Shown: in pieces, positions 37,419-46,598 of the stretch
Numbering within the stretch: the first letter of the stretch is position 1
How the letters are laid out: each line of letters starts with the position of its first letter
DNA from: Phycisphaerales bacterium
GTDB taxonomy: Bacteria; Planctomycetota; Phycisphaerae; Phycisphaerales; UBA1924
Reading direction: 5' to 3'
Length of the DNA: 64,000 nt
Assembly (NCBI GenBank): GCA_019744815.1
Contig: JAIEUA010000001.1
Coordinates: 186,001-250,000, forward strand
The notes under the pieces: generated by a model
Told to the model about the DNA's origin: nothing
The model's database searches: none
What the model saw: only the letters and a program-made list of their open reading frames with translations
Translations under genes and position numbers: made by a program

Positions 37419-38150
37419 TCATCCGCGGCGACGACGGGCCGCCACCAGCCCCACGCCCAAAAGGGCCAGAGATCCGGGAGTCGGAATCACGAAGGTGATG
37501 TCGTCGAAGCCGACCGCGTCGGTCACGCCGCCGCCGAGCGGGCGGGAGATGGTGATCCGATCGAACGCCGCGTCACCGATGATCCCAAAGTACCCGACCG
37601 AGCCGCCGCGGATGTCTTGGCTCTGCAGGGCGGTCACGAGGTCAAAGGTCTGGGCGTTGGGGCCGCTGCCCAGGGTGACGAGCAACGAGGGCGGGTTCTT
37701 GCTGGTGTCGAACCAGTCCATCGCGTCGGTCCAGGTGAAGCCGATGGCCAGGATGGGCTGGTTGAAGGTCAGGGTCAGCACGTCGCTGGCGTCGTCGGCC
37801 TCGGTGTAGATGAACCGCGAGCCGTGGGTGCCGAAGGCCTGATTGAACGCGGTGTCGCGGATCTCGCCGCGGGGCCCGACGGCGTTGGCGGTCTGCCCGC
37901 CCGTGAAGTTGATCGCGGCGGGGAGCACGCCGTTGGTGTTGGACTCGACGTCGCTGTAGTGCTGCGTGCCCAGACCGGCGATCGCGGTCAGGAAGTCCTT
38001 GCGGGCCTGATCGGTGCTGGGGGTGGTGGTCAACGGGAAGACAAAGCCGTCGTTGTTGTCGATGCCGCGATAGACGCTGGCGGCGGAGGCGGTCATGGTC
38101 AAGGCGGAACCAGTGAGGGCCACCAGAACGAGGGCGGACGAGCGGATCAT
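37419..38150 (-). CDS. PEP-CTERM-type exported protein
   Basis: Signal peptide MIRSSALVLVALTGSALTMTASAA; C-term VIPTPGSLALLGVGLVAARRRRG. Confidence 0.88.
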   Translation of the reverse strand: MIRSSALVLVALTGSALTMTASAASVYRGIDNNDGFVFPLTTTPSTDQARKDFLTAIAGLGTQHYSDVESNTNGVLPAAINFTGGQTANAVGPRGEIRDTAFNQAFGTHGSRFIYTEADDASDVLTLTFNQPILAIGFTWTDAMDWFDTSKNPPSLLVTLGSGPNAQTFDLVTALQSQDIRGGSVGYFGIIGDAAFDRITISRPLGGGVTDAVGFDDITFVIPTPGSLALLGVGLVAARRRRG

Positions 38151-38387
38151 GCAAAGCTCCAAAGGTTGCGTAGGTCCAATATGCAACGCTTCCTTGGACA
38201 TGCCAGTGAACTCGGGGTGCACCCCGAACAGTTATCAGACACGATCGGTCACCGCACGATTCCCCATTTCCGCCTGATTCAACGGGTTCTGGTTCGAGTT
38301 TGCTGACGCCGCCTGTACACTCAAAATCGAGTCCATCGCGATCGCCGCGGCTCGGTGTCCGCGGCGCGATCGCTCAGGGGAGAGGCC

Positions 38388-39518
38388 ATGCAGATTCGTC
38401 ACCTCGTCGCCGCGTCGGTTTCGGCGTTGCTCAGCGCCGCAGCCCTCGCCCAGCCGTTCCAGATCGTGACCACGATCGCCCCGCCCTTCAGCATCCCCAA
38501 GCCCCAGTGGCGCGACGTGCTGCGCTTCTCGCTCCCCGGCTCGGGCGGAGCGTTCAGCTCACTCACCAACATCCCCAACGGCTCGGTCAACGACCCCGTG
38601 GGTGTCGCCTTCCGCACGCCGACGGATCTGTTCATCGGTAACCGCCACGGCAACGGCGTCGAGCCCGGCTCCATCAGCCGCTTCCAGCTCACCAACAACG
38701 GCACGACGGCGACGCTCGCGAACACCTACACGCAACCGGGACTGGTGGGCGTGCACGAGATCTGCTTTAACCCAGTGACCAAGGAACTGTTCGCCGCCGC
38801 CGTCTTTGACGGGATCTGGCGCTGGAAGGTGGACACGCTCGGCATCGTCGATCCCAACGGCTCGTTCGCCCGGGGCCGCCCGTGGCGCGGCGTCTGCGTC
38901 GAGGCGAGCGGCACCTATCTCTACTCCACGGCGTTCAGCTCCACCGTCTTCCGCTTCCGCATCAACGCCGACGGCTCCATGACCGAGCTGGCGTCGCAGA
39001 ACCTCGTCGGTGCCAGCAACCTCCACTTCTTCGCCCTCGGGCCCAAGAAGGGCGAGATCTACGTCGCCGACATCGCCGCCGGCAAGGTCTTCCGCCTCCG
39101 CTCCAACGCCGACGGCAGCCTCACCCAGCTCCAGGCCATCACGTCCACGAACGCCATCGACTGCGCCTTCAGCCCCGACGGGCAGGAGATGTTCGTCGCC
39201 AAGCACATCACCGGCGGCATCGACCGGTTCAACTACAACGCCGGCACCGACACCTGGGTCTACTCCAGCACCGTCGCCACCGACTCGCTCGGCGGCTTCG
39301 CCACCTACGTCCCCGCGATCTGCCCGGCCGACCTGACCGGCGAGGGCTTCGTCGACGACTCGGACTTCCAGGTCTTCGCCCAGGCGTACAACATCCTCGA
39401 CTGCGCCGACGGCGCGATGCCGCAGGGCTGCCCGGCGGACCTCAATCTCGACGGGTTTGTCGACGACAGCGACTTTGTGATCTTTGTAATCGCTTACAAC
39501 GAACTGATCTGTTCGTAA
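38388..39518 (+). CDS. Exported propeller-like protein with two-repeat dockerin-like C-terminus
   Basis: Signal peptide; C-term CPADLTGEGFVDDSDFQVFAQAYNILDCADGAMPQGCPADLNLDGFVDDSDFVIFVIAYNELICS. Confidence 0.88.
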   Translation: MQIRHLVAASVSALLSAAALAQPFQIVTTIAPPFSIPKPQWRDVLRFSLPGSGGAFSSLTNIPNGSVNDPVGVAFRTPTDLFIGNRHGNGVEPGSISRFQLTNNGTTATLANTYTQPGLVGVHEICFNPVTKELFAAAVFDGIWRWKVDTLGIVDPNGSFARGRPWRGVCVEASGTYLYSTAFSSTVFRFRINADGSMTELASQNLVGASNLHFFALGPKKGEIYVADIAAGKVFRLRSNADGSLTQLQAITSTNAIDCAFSPDGQEMFVAKHITGGIDRFNYNAGTDTWVYSSTVATDSLGGFATYVPAICPADLTGEGFVDDSDFQVFAQAYNILDCADGAMPQGCPADLNLDGFVDDSDFVIFVIAYNELICS

Positions 39519-39683
39519 GCCGAACCACTCTCGTTCGGTATCCGATCAAAACATCCGTATTTCTCTCTGGATAGTTTTGCGTATCGGCGATCCTGCGCGA
39601 TAATGAAGTCCAACGGCGTCGGCTGCGGGGTCTGATGCCGGGGGATTTCAGTCATCCCGCTGGCCCTTGAGAGAGTCCAACTC

Positions 39684-40658
39684 ATGATGCGCAACTTCTG
39701 TATCGTCGCCGCCCTCGGCGCGGCCGTCGCCCCGCTATCGCTCGCTCAGACGCTCACCCACGGCGACGCGACGTTCTCGCTGATCCCCAATCCGCCCTTC
39801 AGCAGCTCGCTGCCGGACACCAACTTCAAAACCGACCCCACCAGCGGCGACTACATGAGCAAGTACTCGTGGTCGTACCGCACCCAGTTCAACAACCAGA
39901 ACAGCCTCATGAGCAAGCTGGACAACCCGGTGGTCTTCACCAGCGGGAACCTCTGCCGCATGACCTGGACCAACGCCGGCCCCGCGCCCGCCGGTCAGGA
40001 ACGCTTCAACGCCGAGCTGACCATCACGCTCGTCGACGGCGCGAACCCCAAGCAGGCACGCCTCTTCAGCGTCATGAAGTTCCAGAGCGCCGCCAACAGC
40101 CCGGTCGTCTATCAGATCTTCAACCTCAACGACATCGACATGCCCGGCGGCACTCCCAACCCCCAGACCGACGACAGCGTGCTGTTCATCTCCCCCGGCG
40201 AAGCCGTCTTCTCCGAACAAGCCTCCTTTGAGAACGCGATCGCGGTCACCAACACCAACTCGGCTCACGAGGCCAACAACGGCTTCACGCTCCGCAACAA
40301 AACCTCCAGCGGCTCGTTTGATCTCACCAACGTCGACGGCCCCGTCACCGGCGACGGCAGCAGCGCGTTCCAGTGGACCGCCCCGCTCGGCCCGGGTGAG
40401 GAGTTCACGATCTGTTCCGGCATCGCCATCAACCAGGACTCGTATCCGCAGAACCCGTGCATCGCCGACGTGAACTTCGATCACGTCGTCGACGACCTCG
40501 ACTTCCAGACCTTTGTGATCGCGTACAACGATCTGCTCTGCCCCGGCAGCGGCCCCAGCCGCCCGTTCTGCCTGTCGGACCTCAACGACGACAACGTGGT
40601 CGACGACCTTGATTTCCAGGTCTTTGTCCTGCAGTACAACACGTTGGTCTGCCCGTAA
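39684..40658 (+). CDS. Exported protein with two-repeat dockerin-like C-terminus
   Basis: Signal peptide; C-term CIADVNFDHVVDDLDFQTFVIAYNDLLCPGSGPSRPFCLSDLNDDNVVDDLDFQVFVLQYNTLVCP. Confidence 0.88.
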   Translation: MMRNFCIVAALGAAVAPLSLAQTLTHGDATFSLIPNPPFSSSLPDTNFKTDPTSGDYMSKYSWSYRTQFNNQNSLMSKLDNPVVFTSGNLCRMTWTNAGPAPAGQERFNAELTITLVDGANPKQARLFSVMKFQSAANSPVVYQIFNLNDIDMPGGTPNPQTDDSVLFISPGEAVFSEQASFENAIAVTNTNSAHEANNGFTLRNKTSSGSFDLTNVDGPVTGDGSSAFQWTAPLGPGEEFTICSGIAINQDSYPQNPCIADVNFDHVVDDLDFQTFVIAYNDLLCPGSGPSRPFCLSDLNDDNVVDDLDFQVFVLQYNTLVCP

Positions 40659-40670
40659 GCTCCATCCACG

Positions 40671-40699
40671 AAAAGCCCCCGCTCTCGCGGGGGCTTTTT
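40671..40699. terminator. Bidirectional intrinsic terminator
   Basis: AAAAGCCCCCGC-TCTC-GCGGGGGCTTTTT between convergent genes ending at 40658 (+) and 40723 (-). Confidence 0.9.
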
Positions 40700-40722
40700 C
40701 ATGCGCTCGTTGTTCAACCAAC

Positions 40723-42471
40723 TTACTTGCTCGGCTCGGTCGTCGAACCCAGCCACACACCGCGGCAGAACAGCGCCAACTGCTGATCCGCCAGCGACGG
40801 CTCGTCCTTGTCAGGGATCCGCGACAGCATCGCCTCGATCCCACGCTCCACACCCGACCGATCCCCGAGCTGGAACGAGAAGTACGCGTAGATCAGACCC
40901 GCGTCGCGCACCGGCTGCAGCCCCAACGCGCCCAGCGCCTTAGCGTTCAGGCTCATCCGCGTCTCCAGGTCCGCCTTGATCACCCGGGCCCGCTCGTCGG
41001 TGCTCACCAATTCCTTGGCGTAGCGAACGCCAGCCACCTCGGGGTGCGCCGAGAGCAGGTCCCGCAGGTTGTTCCCCGCCGACACGAACAACCCGCCGCT
41101 GATCTGAGCGTGGGTCCGCGCCGCCTGGGCCGCCACGTCACCGGGGCGCAGGGTCATAGCTCGCGCGAATTTCTCCTCGGCGGCGAAGAACTGGTTCCGA
41201 CTCATGAGCGCCTCGCCCTGCTTCATCGCCTGGATGAACGCGCTCGCATCGACCGCGTCGGGCTTGATGAAGCGCGCACCCTGCTCGCCCGAGTCGCGGA
41301 TCAGGTCCGTCACGCTCTTGTCGACCAGGGGCACCAGCTTCCCGCTCATGTCGTACCGCATCCCCGCCGGCGGCTTGCCCAGGCCCGGGGGCGTCGGACC
41401 GGTCTTGCTGGCAGACTTAGGCCCGCCGGTGCGATCACTCAGGGAGTCCTTCAGATCCTCGATGTCCCGCAGCCACTTGGGCTTGCCGATGTCGGCCGCT
41501 TCCTTGGGAGTGGTCGCGCCGGGCTCGCTGGGCGTATTGCCGGGGGGCGTAGTGCCGGAGGGCGTTGCCGTTCTCGATCCCGGAGCCGTTTCGCCGGTCT
41601 CGGGGATCATCGCCTTGCCGCGCTCCGCCAGTCGCCGCGCGAGCGAGTCGTAGATCGTGACCTCTTTGGCCGCCCGGGCCGCCGCCTCGGCCTTGGCCGA
41701 TTCCGGCCCGCCCGCCGCGGCCGAGCGTGGGTCCGGCGCCGCGAGCTCCTCGGGTTTCGCGCCCACCTGCTGACTTCCCACCGGTTGATTCCCCACCGGT
41801 TGATTCAGCGGCGAGCTGACTTCCCGCCGCACCGGCTGCATGCCCAGAAGCGGCGACGCCACCACCGCAAAGCTCCTGCCGCTGTCATCCAATCCCTGGC
41901 CGACGATCGAGGGCCGGAGCGACAGCGAGGTGCTGTACGAAGCGGTTGAACGCAGCGTGCCGCCGGGCCTGGATGAATCGCTGAGCCACGAGGGCTTGCG
42001 CTCGATCCCGCTGGACTGAGAGAACCCGGTCACCCCGCCGCCGGTGCTGCCCGAATCCCGGGCGACGAACCCGGCGCCGGTGAGGCTCGAGCCCCGGGTG
42101 CTGCCGCCGGTGGTGAGGGCGAACTGATACTGGAGCGCCTCGGTGCCGCGGATGCCCTGACCGGCGAGGCCGGAGTAATAGGAATCGCGCCGGAAGTTGT
42201 AGAGCGAATCGCTGCCGAGCGAGCCCATGAACTGGCTGGAGTCCCGCAGGGTGCTGGACCTCTGCGAGCTGCCGGGCGCGTTGCCAAAGACAATCGCGTT
42301 GCGGAACCGGGCGGCGTCCTTGTCCCACCCTTTGTTCACCGGCCCTTTGCTGGCGTCGTACTTGTTGGTGTTCTTCTGCAAGCCGCGGCCGTCGCCGAGC
42401 GCGTTCTGAGCCGAGGCCGAGGACGCCAGGCCGGCGGTGAGGGCGAGGATGGTGCAAACGCGAATCAACAT
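40723..42471 (-). CDS. Exported protein with C-terminal TPR-like helices
   Basis: Signal peptide MLIRVCTILALTAGLASSASA; FFAAEEKFARAMTLRPGDVAAQAARTHAQ. Confidence 0.75.
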   Translation of the reverse strand: MLIRVCTILALTAGLASSASAQNALGDGRGLQKNTNKYDASKGPVNKGWDKDAARFRNAIVFGNAPGSSQRSSTLRDSSQFMGSLGSDSLYNFRRDSYYSGLAGQGIRGTEALQYQFALTTGGSTRGSSLTGAGFVARDSGSTGGGVTGFSQSSGIERKPSWLSDSSRPGGTLRSTASYSTSLSLRPSIVGQGLDDSGRSFAVVASPLLGMQPVRREVSSPLNQPVGNQPVGSQQVGAKPEELAAPDPRSAAAGGPESAKAEAAARAAKEVTIYDSLARRLAERGKAMIPETGETAPGSRTATPSGTTPPGNTPSEPGATTPKEAADIGKPKWLRDIEDLKDSLSDRTGGPKSASKTGPTPPGLGKPPAGMRYDMSGKLVPLVDKSVTDLIRDSGEQGARFIKPDAVDASAFIQAMKQGEALMSRNQFFAAEEKFARAMTLRPGDVAAQAARTHAQISGGLFVSAGNNLRDLLSAHPEVAGVRYAKELVSTDERARVIKADLETRMSLNAKALGALGLQPVRDAGLIYAYFSFQLGDRSGVERGIEAMLSRIPDKDEPSLADQQLALFCRGVWLGSTTEPSK

Positions 42472-42538
42472 GGTGCTCTCCTGACACTGGTATATCGGAT
42501 GGGGGAAGGGGAGGTTCGTGGTATTCGTGCCGTTCGCG

Positions 42539-42611
42539 CCAGTGGGACCGGCCTCCGGCCGGTCGAGAGAGGCGTGCGTCCGCCGACCGGCCGGAGGCCG
42601 GTCCCACTGGT
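42539..42611. repeat. Perfect 26-bp inverted repeat with palindromic arms upstream of metG
   Basis: CCAGTGGGACCGGCCTCCGGCCGGTC...GACCGGCCGGAGGCCGGTCCCACTGG. Confidence 0.9.
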
Positions 42612-42673
42612 GAACAGGCGGGTCCCAGCGGCGCGGCGGTCAGTCCGGCGGAGGCCGGTCCTACGCTGGGTCG

Positions 42674-44329
42674 ATGACCACGCCCACCACCTACATCACC
42701 ACACCTATCTATTACGTCAACGACCGCCCCCACATCGGGCACTGCTACACCACGCTGCTGGGCGACGTGACCGCTCGCTTCCACCGCCTGATGGACCCGA
42801 CCCCGGGTTCGACGTTCTTCCTCACCGGCACCGACGAGCACGCGGACAAGGTCGTGACCTCGGCCGCGGCCCACAACGTGACCCCGCTCCAGTGGGCCGA
42901 TCGCAACGCCGCGGAGTTTGAGAAGGCCTTCGCGTTCATGAACGCGAGCCACGACGACTTCATCCGTACCACGCAGGAGCGCCACAAGACCAAGGTCCTG
43001 GAGTACATCAGAGCTCTGCAGAAGCGTGGCGACGTCTACCTCGGCGACTACACCGGCTGGTTCGACGCCTCCCAGGAGGAGTACCTCACCGAGACGGCGG
43101 CCAAGGAAGCCAACTACGTCAGCCCCGTCACCGGCGTGCCGCTGGTGAAGAAGACCGAGAAGAACTACTTCTTCAAGCTCAGCGCGTACGAATCGCGGCT
43201 GCGGGAACACTTCGCCAAGAACCCCGAGTTCGTCCAGCCCGAGGCACGCCGCAACGAGGTGCTGGGGCGGCTGAACGAACTGCGCGACATCCCGATCTCG
43301 CGGGCGATCACCGACGACCCCACCAGCCAGTGGGGCATCAAGATGCCCGACGATCCGACGCACCGCATCTATGTCTGGATCGATGCGCTCTTCAACTACC
43401 TCAGCGTCGTCGACACCGACGCGCGGCGGAAGTACTGGCCCGCCAGCGTCCACTTCATCGCCAAGGACATCCTCTGGTTCCACGCGGTGATCTGGCCGGC
43501 GCTGCTCATGGCCTTGCGCGAGTCGGACCCGAAGTACGGCTTTGTGCAACTGCCCAAGACGGTCTACTCCCACGCGTACTGGGTGCGTGAAGGCCGCAAG
43601 ATGAGCAAGAGCCTGGGCAATTTCGTCTCGATCGAAGTGCTGCAGGCCTACGCCGCCAAGTACGGCCTCGATGCCGTGCGGTGGTACCTGATCACCCAAG
43701 GCCCACAGGGCGCGACCGACGCAGACTTCAGCCACGCGAAGTTCGTGGAGGTCTACAACGCAGAGCTGGCCAACGGCATCGGCAACTGCGCGAGCCGCGT
43801 GAGCAACATGATCGAGAAGTACTTTGGGGGAGAAGTACCTCCCCGAGGGAGCGGCGATGCCTTCCGCTTTGAAGCCCACACGCCGACCGGCACCGAGGTC
43901 TTCGACTGGAGCCAGCTCGCCCGTGACCTGTCGAAACGAGCGAACGATGGGCTTGGCTTGATGCAGTCGGCCGCCGCGCTGCAGTGCTCGGTGGATCTGA
44001 TCCGCCGCGTCGACCAGTTCATCAACGTCACTTCGCCGTTCAAGATCACCAAGGTGATGGAGACGGACGCGAACGCCAAGGCGTCGCTGCAGGTGATCCT
44101 GTATCAGTGTGCCGAAGCCATCCGCATCGCCTCGGTCCTCATGTCACCCGCCATGCCGCAGAAGATGGCTCAGTTGTGGCAGGCATGGAACTGCACGCCC
44201 GCGGCGGGTGCATCGCTCGCGGATCTCTGCGTCTTCGGCGGCAAGCACGCGCTCCAGCCCGGCCAGAAGATCAGCAAGGGCGAGAACCTGTTCAACCGTG
44301 CCGATGCTGCCGAAGCGCCGCCGGCGTGA
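42674..44329 (+). CDS. metG: Methionyl-tRNA synthetase
   Basis: YITTPIYYVNDRPHIGHCYTTLLGDV (HIGH); FLTGTDEHADKV; GRKMSKSLGNFVS (KMSKS). Confidence 0.96.
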   Translation: MTTPTTYITTPIYYVNDRPHIGHCYTTLLGDVTARFHRLMDPTPGSTFFLTGTDEHADKVVTSAAAHNVTPLQWADRNAAEFEKAFAFMNASHDDFIRTTQERHKTKVLEYIRALQKRGDVYLGDYTGWFDASQEEYLTETAAKEANYVSPVTGVPLVKKTEKNYFFKLSAYESRLREHFAKNPEFVQPEARRNEVLGRLNELRDIPISRAITDDPTSQWGIKMPDDPTHRIYVWIDALFNYLSVVDTDARRKYWPASVHFIAKDILWFHAVIWPALLMALRESDPKYGFVQLPKTVYSHAYWVREGRKMSKSLGNFVSIEVLQAYAAKYGLDAVRWYLITQGPQGATDADFSHAKFVEVYNAELANGIGNCASRVSNMIEKYFGGEVPPRGSGDAFRFEAHTPTGTEVFDWSQLARDLSKRANDGLGLMQSAAALQCSVDLIRRVDQFINVTSPFKITKVMETDANAKASLQVILYQCAEAIRIASVLMSPAMPQKMAQLWQAWNCTPAAGASLADLCVFGGKHALQPGQKISKGENLFNRADAAEAPPA

Positions 44330-44335
44330 TTCGCT

Positions 44336-44566
44336 CTACAGAAAGATCGCCCGCAGGGCCCGTCGCCACCAGCGCTCGCACACCGCCCGCCCACGGGCCG
44401 TCGCGGTCAGGAAATCAAACCCGCCCGAGTCCGCCCGGCGGACCGGGATCCGCGGGAGGTCGAACTCGCCCCGGTTCAGCGCCTCGGTCAGCCAACGGCT
44501 GTGCTCGTCCCGCATGCGGGCGCCCACGTCGTCGGCCGGTCGCGATGAGAAGAAATCGAAGCACAC
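44336..44566 (-). CDS. Small hypothetical protein
   Basis: 76 aa, GTG start: MCFDFFSSRPADDVGARMRDEHSRWLTEALNRGEFDLPRIPVRRADSGGFDFLTATARGRAVCERWWRRALRAIFL; fits gap without overlapping neighbours. Confidence 0.45.
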   Translation of the reverse strand: MCFDFFSSRPADDVGARMRDEHSRWLTEALNRGEFDLPRIPVRRADSGGFDFLTATARGRAVCERWWRRALRAIFL

Positions 44567-44650
44567 GGCACGCAGAGTTTATCCGTTCGGTCAAGGAGGC
44601 CGTGCCGTGGGGCGTGACTCGTCCGGGGATCACTGGTACGCTCGCCCCGC

Positions 44651-45814
44651 ATGACCCGCCCGCTCCTCACCACCCGCGCCGTCCCACCCATCGCTTCGCT
44701 CCGCCGCGAGTGGCCCCTGGTGCTCGCGGTGGTGACCCTGGCGGCCTCCATCGCGGGCAAGGGCATCATCACCTCGTGGCTCGCGCAGCCCGTGGCGTTG
44801 GTGGCGCTGCTGCTGATCTTCTGTGCCGTCATCCTCGCCGCGGCGGTCGCGACCGTGCGCCATGCCGACGTGCTGGCCCATCGACTAGGGGAACCCGCGG
44901 GCACGCTGCTGCTGACGCTGGCGATCACCGGGCTCGAGGTCGCGATGGTCGGCTTTGTCATGTCCACCGGCGATGAGAAGCCGACGCTGGCCCGCGACAC
45001 CATGTTCGCGGTGGTCATGCTCGTCCTCAACGGCTTCATGGGTGTTGCGCTGGTTCTCGGCGGGCTGCGCCACAAGGAGCAGACGTACAACCTGCAGAGC
45101 GCGAACGCGTTCCTGGTGCTCATCCTGCCGCTGACCGTGCTCGGGCTGGTGCTGCCCAACTTCACCAAGGCCACGCCCGGGCCGACGCTGTCGACGTTCC
45201 AGAAGGTCTTTCTGTCGGTCATGTCGGTGAGCATCTACGCGATCTTTCTGTACGTTCAGAACCGACGGCACAAGGGTTTCTTTGTCTCGCCCGAGGAGCA
45301 CGCTCGAGAGGTGGCCGCGGAGGAGCACGCTCACGAGAAGGCCGTCGACCACGGCGCCGAGGGCTCGACGCTGTATCACGCGGCGATGCTGGCGGCGTAC
45401 GGATTGCCGCTGGTCCTCTTGGCCAAGCAGATGTCGCTGCCGCTGGAGGCGATGGTGGGAAGGCTCGGCGCGCCGGTCGCGCTCAGCGGGTTTGTGATGG
45501 CGACGCTGGTGCTCACGCCCGAATCGATCGCGGCGGTGAAGGCGGCGCGGGAGAACCGCTTGCAGCGCTCGGTGAACGTCCTGCTCGGCTCGGTGCTGGC
45601 CTCGATCGGACTGACCATCCCGCTGGTGATCACGATCTCGCTGGTGACCGGGCGCGGGCTGACGCTGGGGCTCGAGGCGGCGGAGATGGTGATGCTGGTG
45701 CTGACACTCGTCACCGCGATGCTGACGTTCGCTCTGCCCCGCACCAACGTGCTGCTGGGCTGCGTGCACTTGCTGCTGTTCGGGGCGTACTTCATGCTGA
45801 TGTTTGATCGGTGA
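44651..45814 (+). CDS. Calcium/proton antiporter (ChaA-like, CaCA family)
   Basis: LLLTLAITGLEVAMVGFVMSTGDEKPTLARDTMFAVVMLVLNGFMGVALVLGGLRHKEQTYNLQSANAFL and second half with PESIAAVKAA. Confidence 0.9.
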   Translation: MTRPLLTTRAVPPIASLRREWPLVLAVVTLAASIAGKGIITSWLAQPVALVALLLIFCAVILAAAVATVRHADVLAHRLGEPAGTLLLTLAITGLEVAMVGFVMSTGDEKPTLARDTMFAVVMLVLNGFMGVALVLGGLRHKEQTYNLQSANAFLVLILPLTVLGLVLPNFTKATPGPTLSTFQKVFLSVMSVSIYAIFLYVQNRRHKGFFVSPEEHAREVAAEEHAHEKAVDHGAEGSTLYHAAMLAAYGLPLVLLAKQMSLPLEAMVGRLGAPVALSGFVMATLVLTPESIAAVKAARENRLQRSVNVLLGSVLASIGLTIPLVITISLVTGRGLTLGLEAAEMVMLVLTLVTAMLTFALPRTNVLLGCVHLLLFGAYFMLMFDR

Positions 45815-46598
45815 GGCGCGCGGTCGAGTTTGCGGGGCGGCTCACGATCAGCCGCAGCGCCCCGGTGAACGTGGGCATGGAGCGATACTGCCCGTACTTC
45901 CGATCCCATTCGCCGCTGGCCAGGTCGGCGCGGAGGGTGGTGACGAATCGCTCGCGGACGGCTTCATCGACGAAGGCCCAGGAAGACTGAGCGCGGGTGA
46001 CGTTGGGGTCGAGCAGGCGTTCGGGGCGTGCGTAGTAGGCTTCGGAGAAGCCGTCGGTGCAGTCGATCGGCACGGGCACGGGGACGATCTCGACGCGGCG
46101 GCCCGCTGGAGCGAGGGCGGCGGCGAGGGTTTCGATCGGAGGGTCGCGTCGGGCCTCGACGGCGGCGAGTTCGGGGCAGTAGTCGCCGAGCCAGAAGTAG
46201 GAGGCGGAGCCGGGCGCGAAGGTCATCAGGACGATGTTGCCGCGGGTGACGCGGAGGAGCTCGCGCAGTCCGGCGCGCATGTCCTGCCACTGGTGGACGG
46301 TGATGATGGCCATGCTGGCGTCGACGCTCTGGTCGGCGAGCGGCAGGGACTCGGCGCGGGTGTCGATGGCGGGGGCGAGATGCGCGGGTCGTTGGCGGCG
46401 CATGGTGTCGGCGGGCTCGACGGCGATGACGGCCCGGTCGGTGGGTTCGTAGGAGCCGCTGCCGGCGCCGACATTGAGCACGGACTTGGCGTCGCCCAAC
46501 GCCGCGTGGATCATGGCGGCGATGCGCGGATCGGGGCGGCGGTGGCTGGAGTAGCCGAGCCCGATGACGGAGTAATCGACATCGCCGGCGGAGGACAT
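45792..46598 (-). CDS. SAM-dependent methyltransferase (type 11-like)
   Basis: AKSVLNVGAGSGSYEPTDRAVIAVEPADTMRRQRP...AESLPLADQSVDASMAIITVHQW. Confidence 0.88.
   Translation of the reverse strand: MSSAGDVDYSVIGLGYSSHRRPDPRIAAMIHAALGDAKSVLNVGAGSGSYEPTDRAVIAVEPADTMRRQRPAHLAPAIDTRAESLPLADQSVDASMAIITVHQWQDMRAGLRELLRVTRGNIVLMTFAPGSASYFWLGDYCPELAAVEARRDPPIETLAAALAPAGRRVEIVPVPVPIDCTDGFSEAYYARPERLLDPNVTRAQSSWAFVDEAVRERFVTTLRADLASGEWDRKYGQYRSMPTFTGALRLIVSRPANSTARLTDQTSA

Noticed and set aside
42539-42673. T-box riboswitch upstream of metG
   Set aside because: No T-box consensus or specifier-loop layout; the structure is the inverted repeat.
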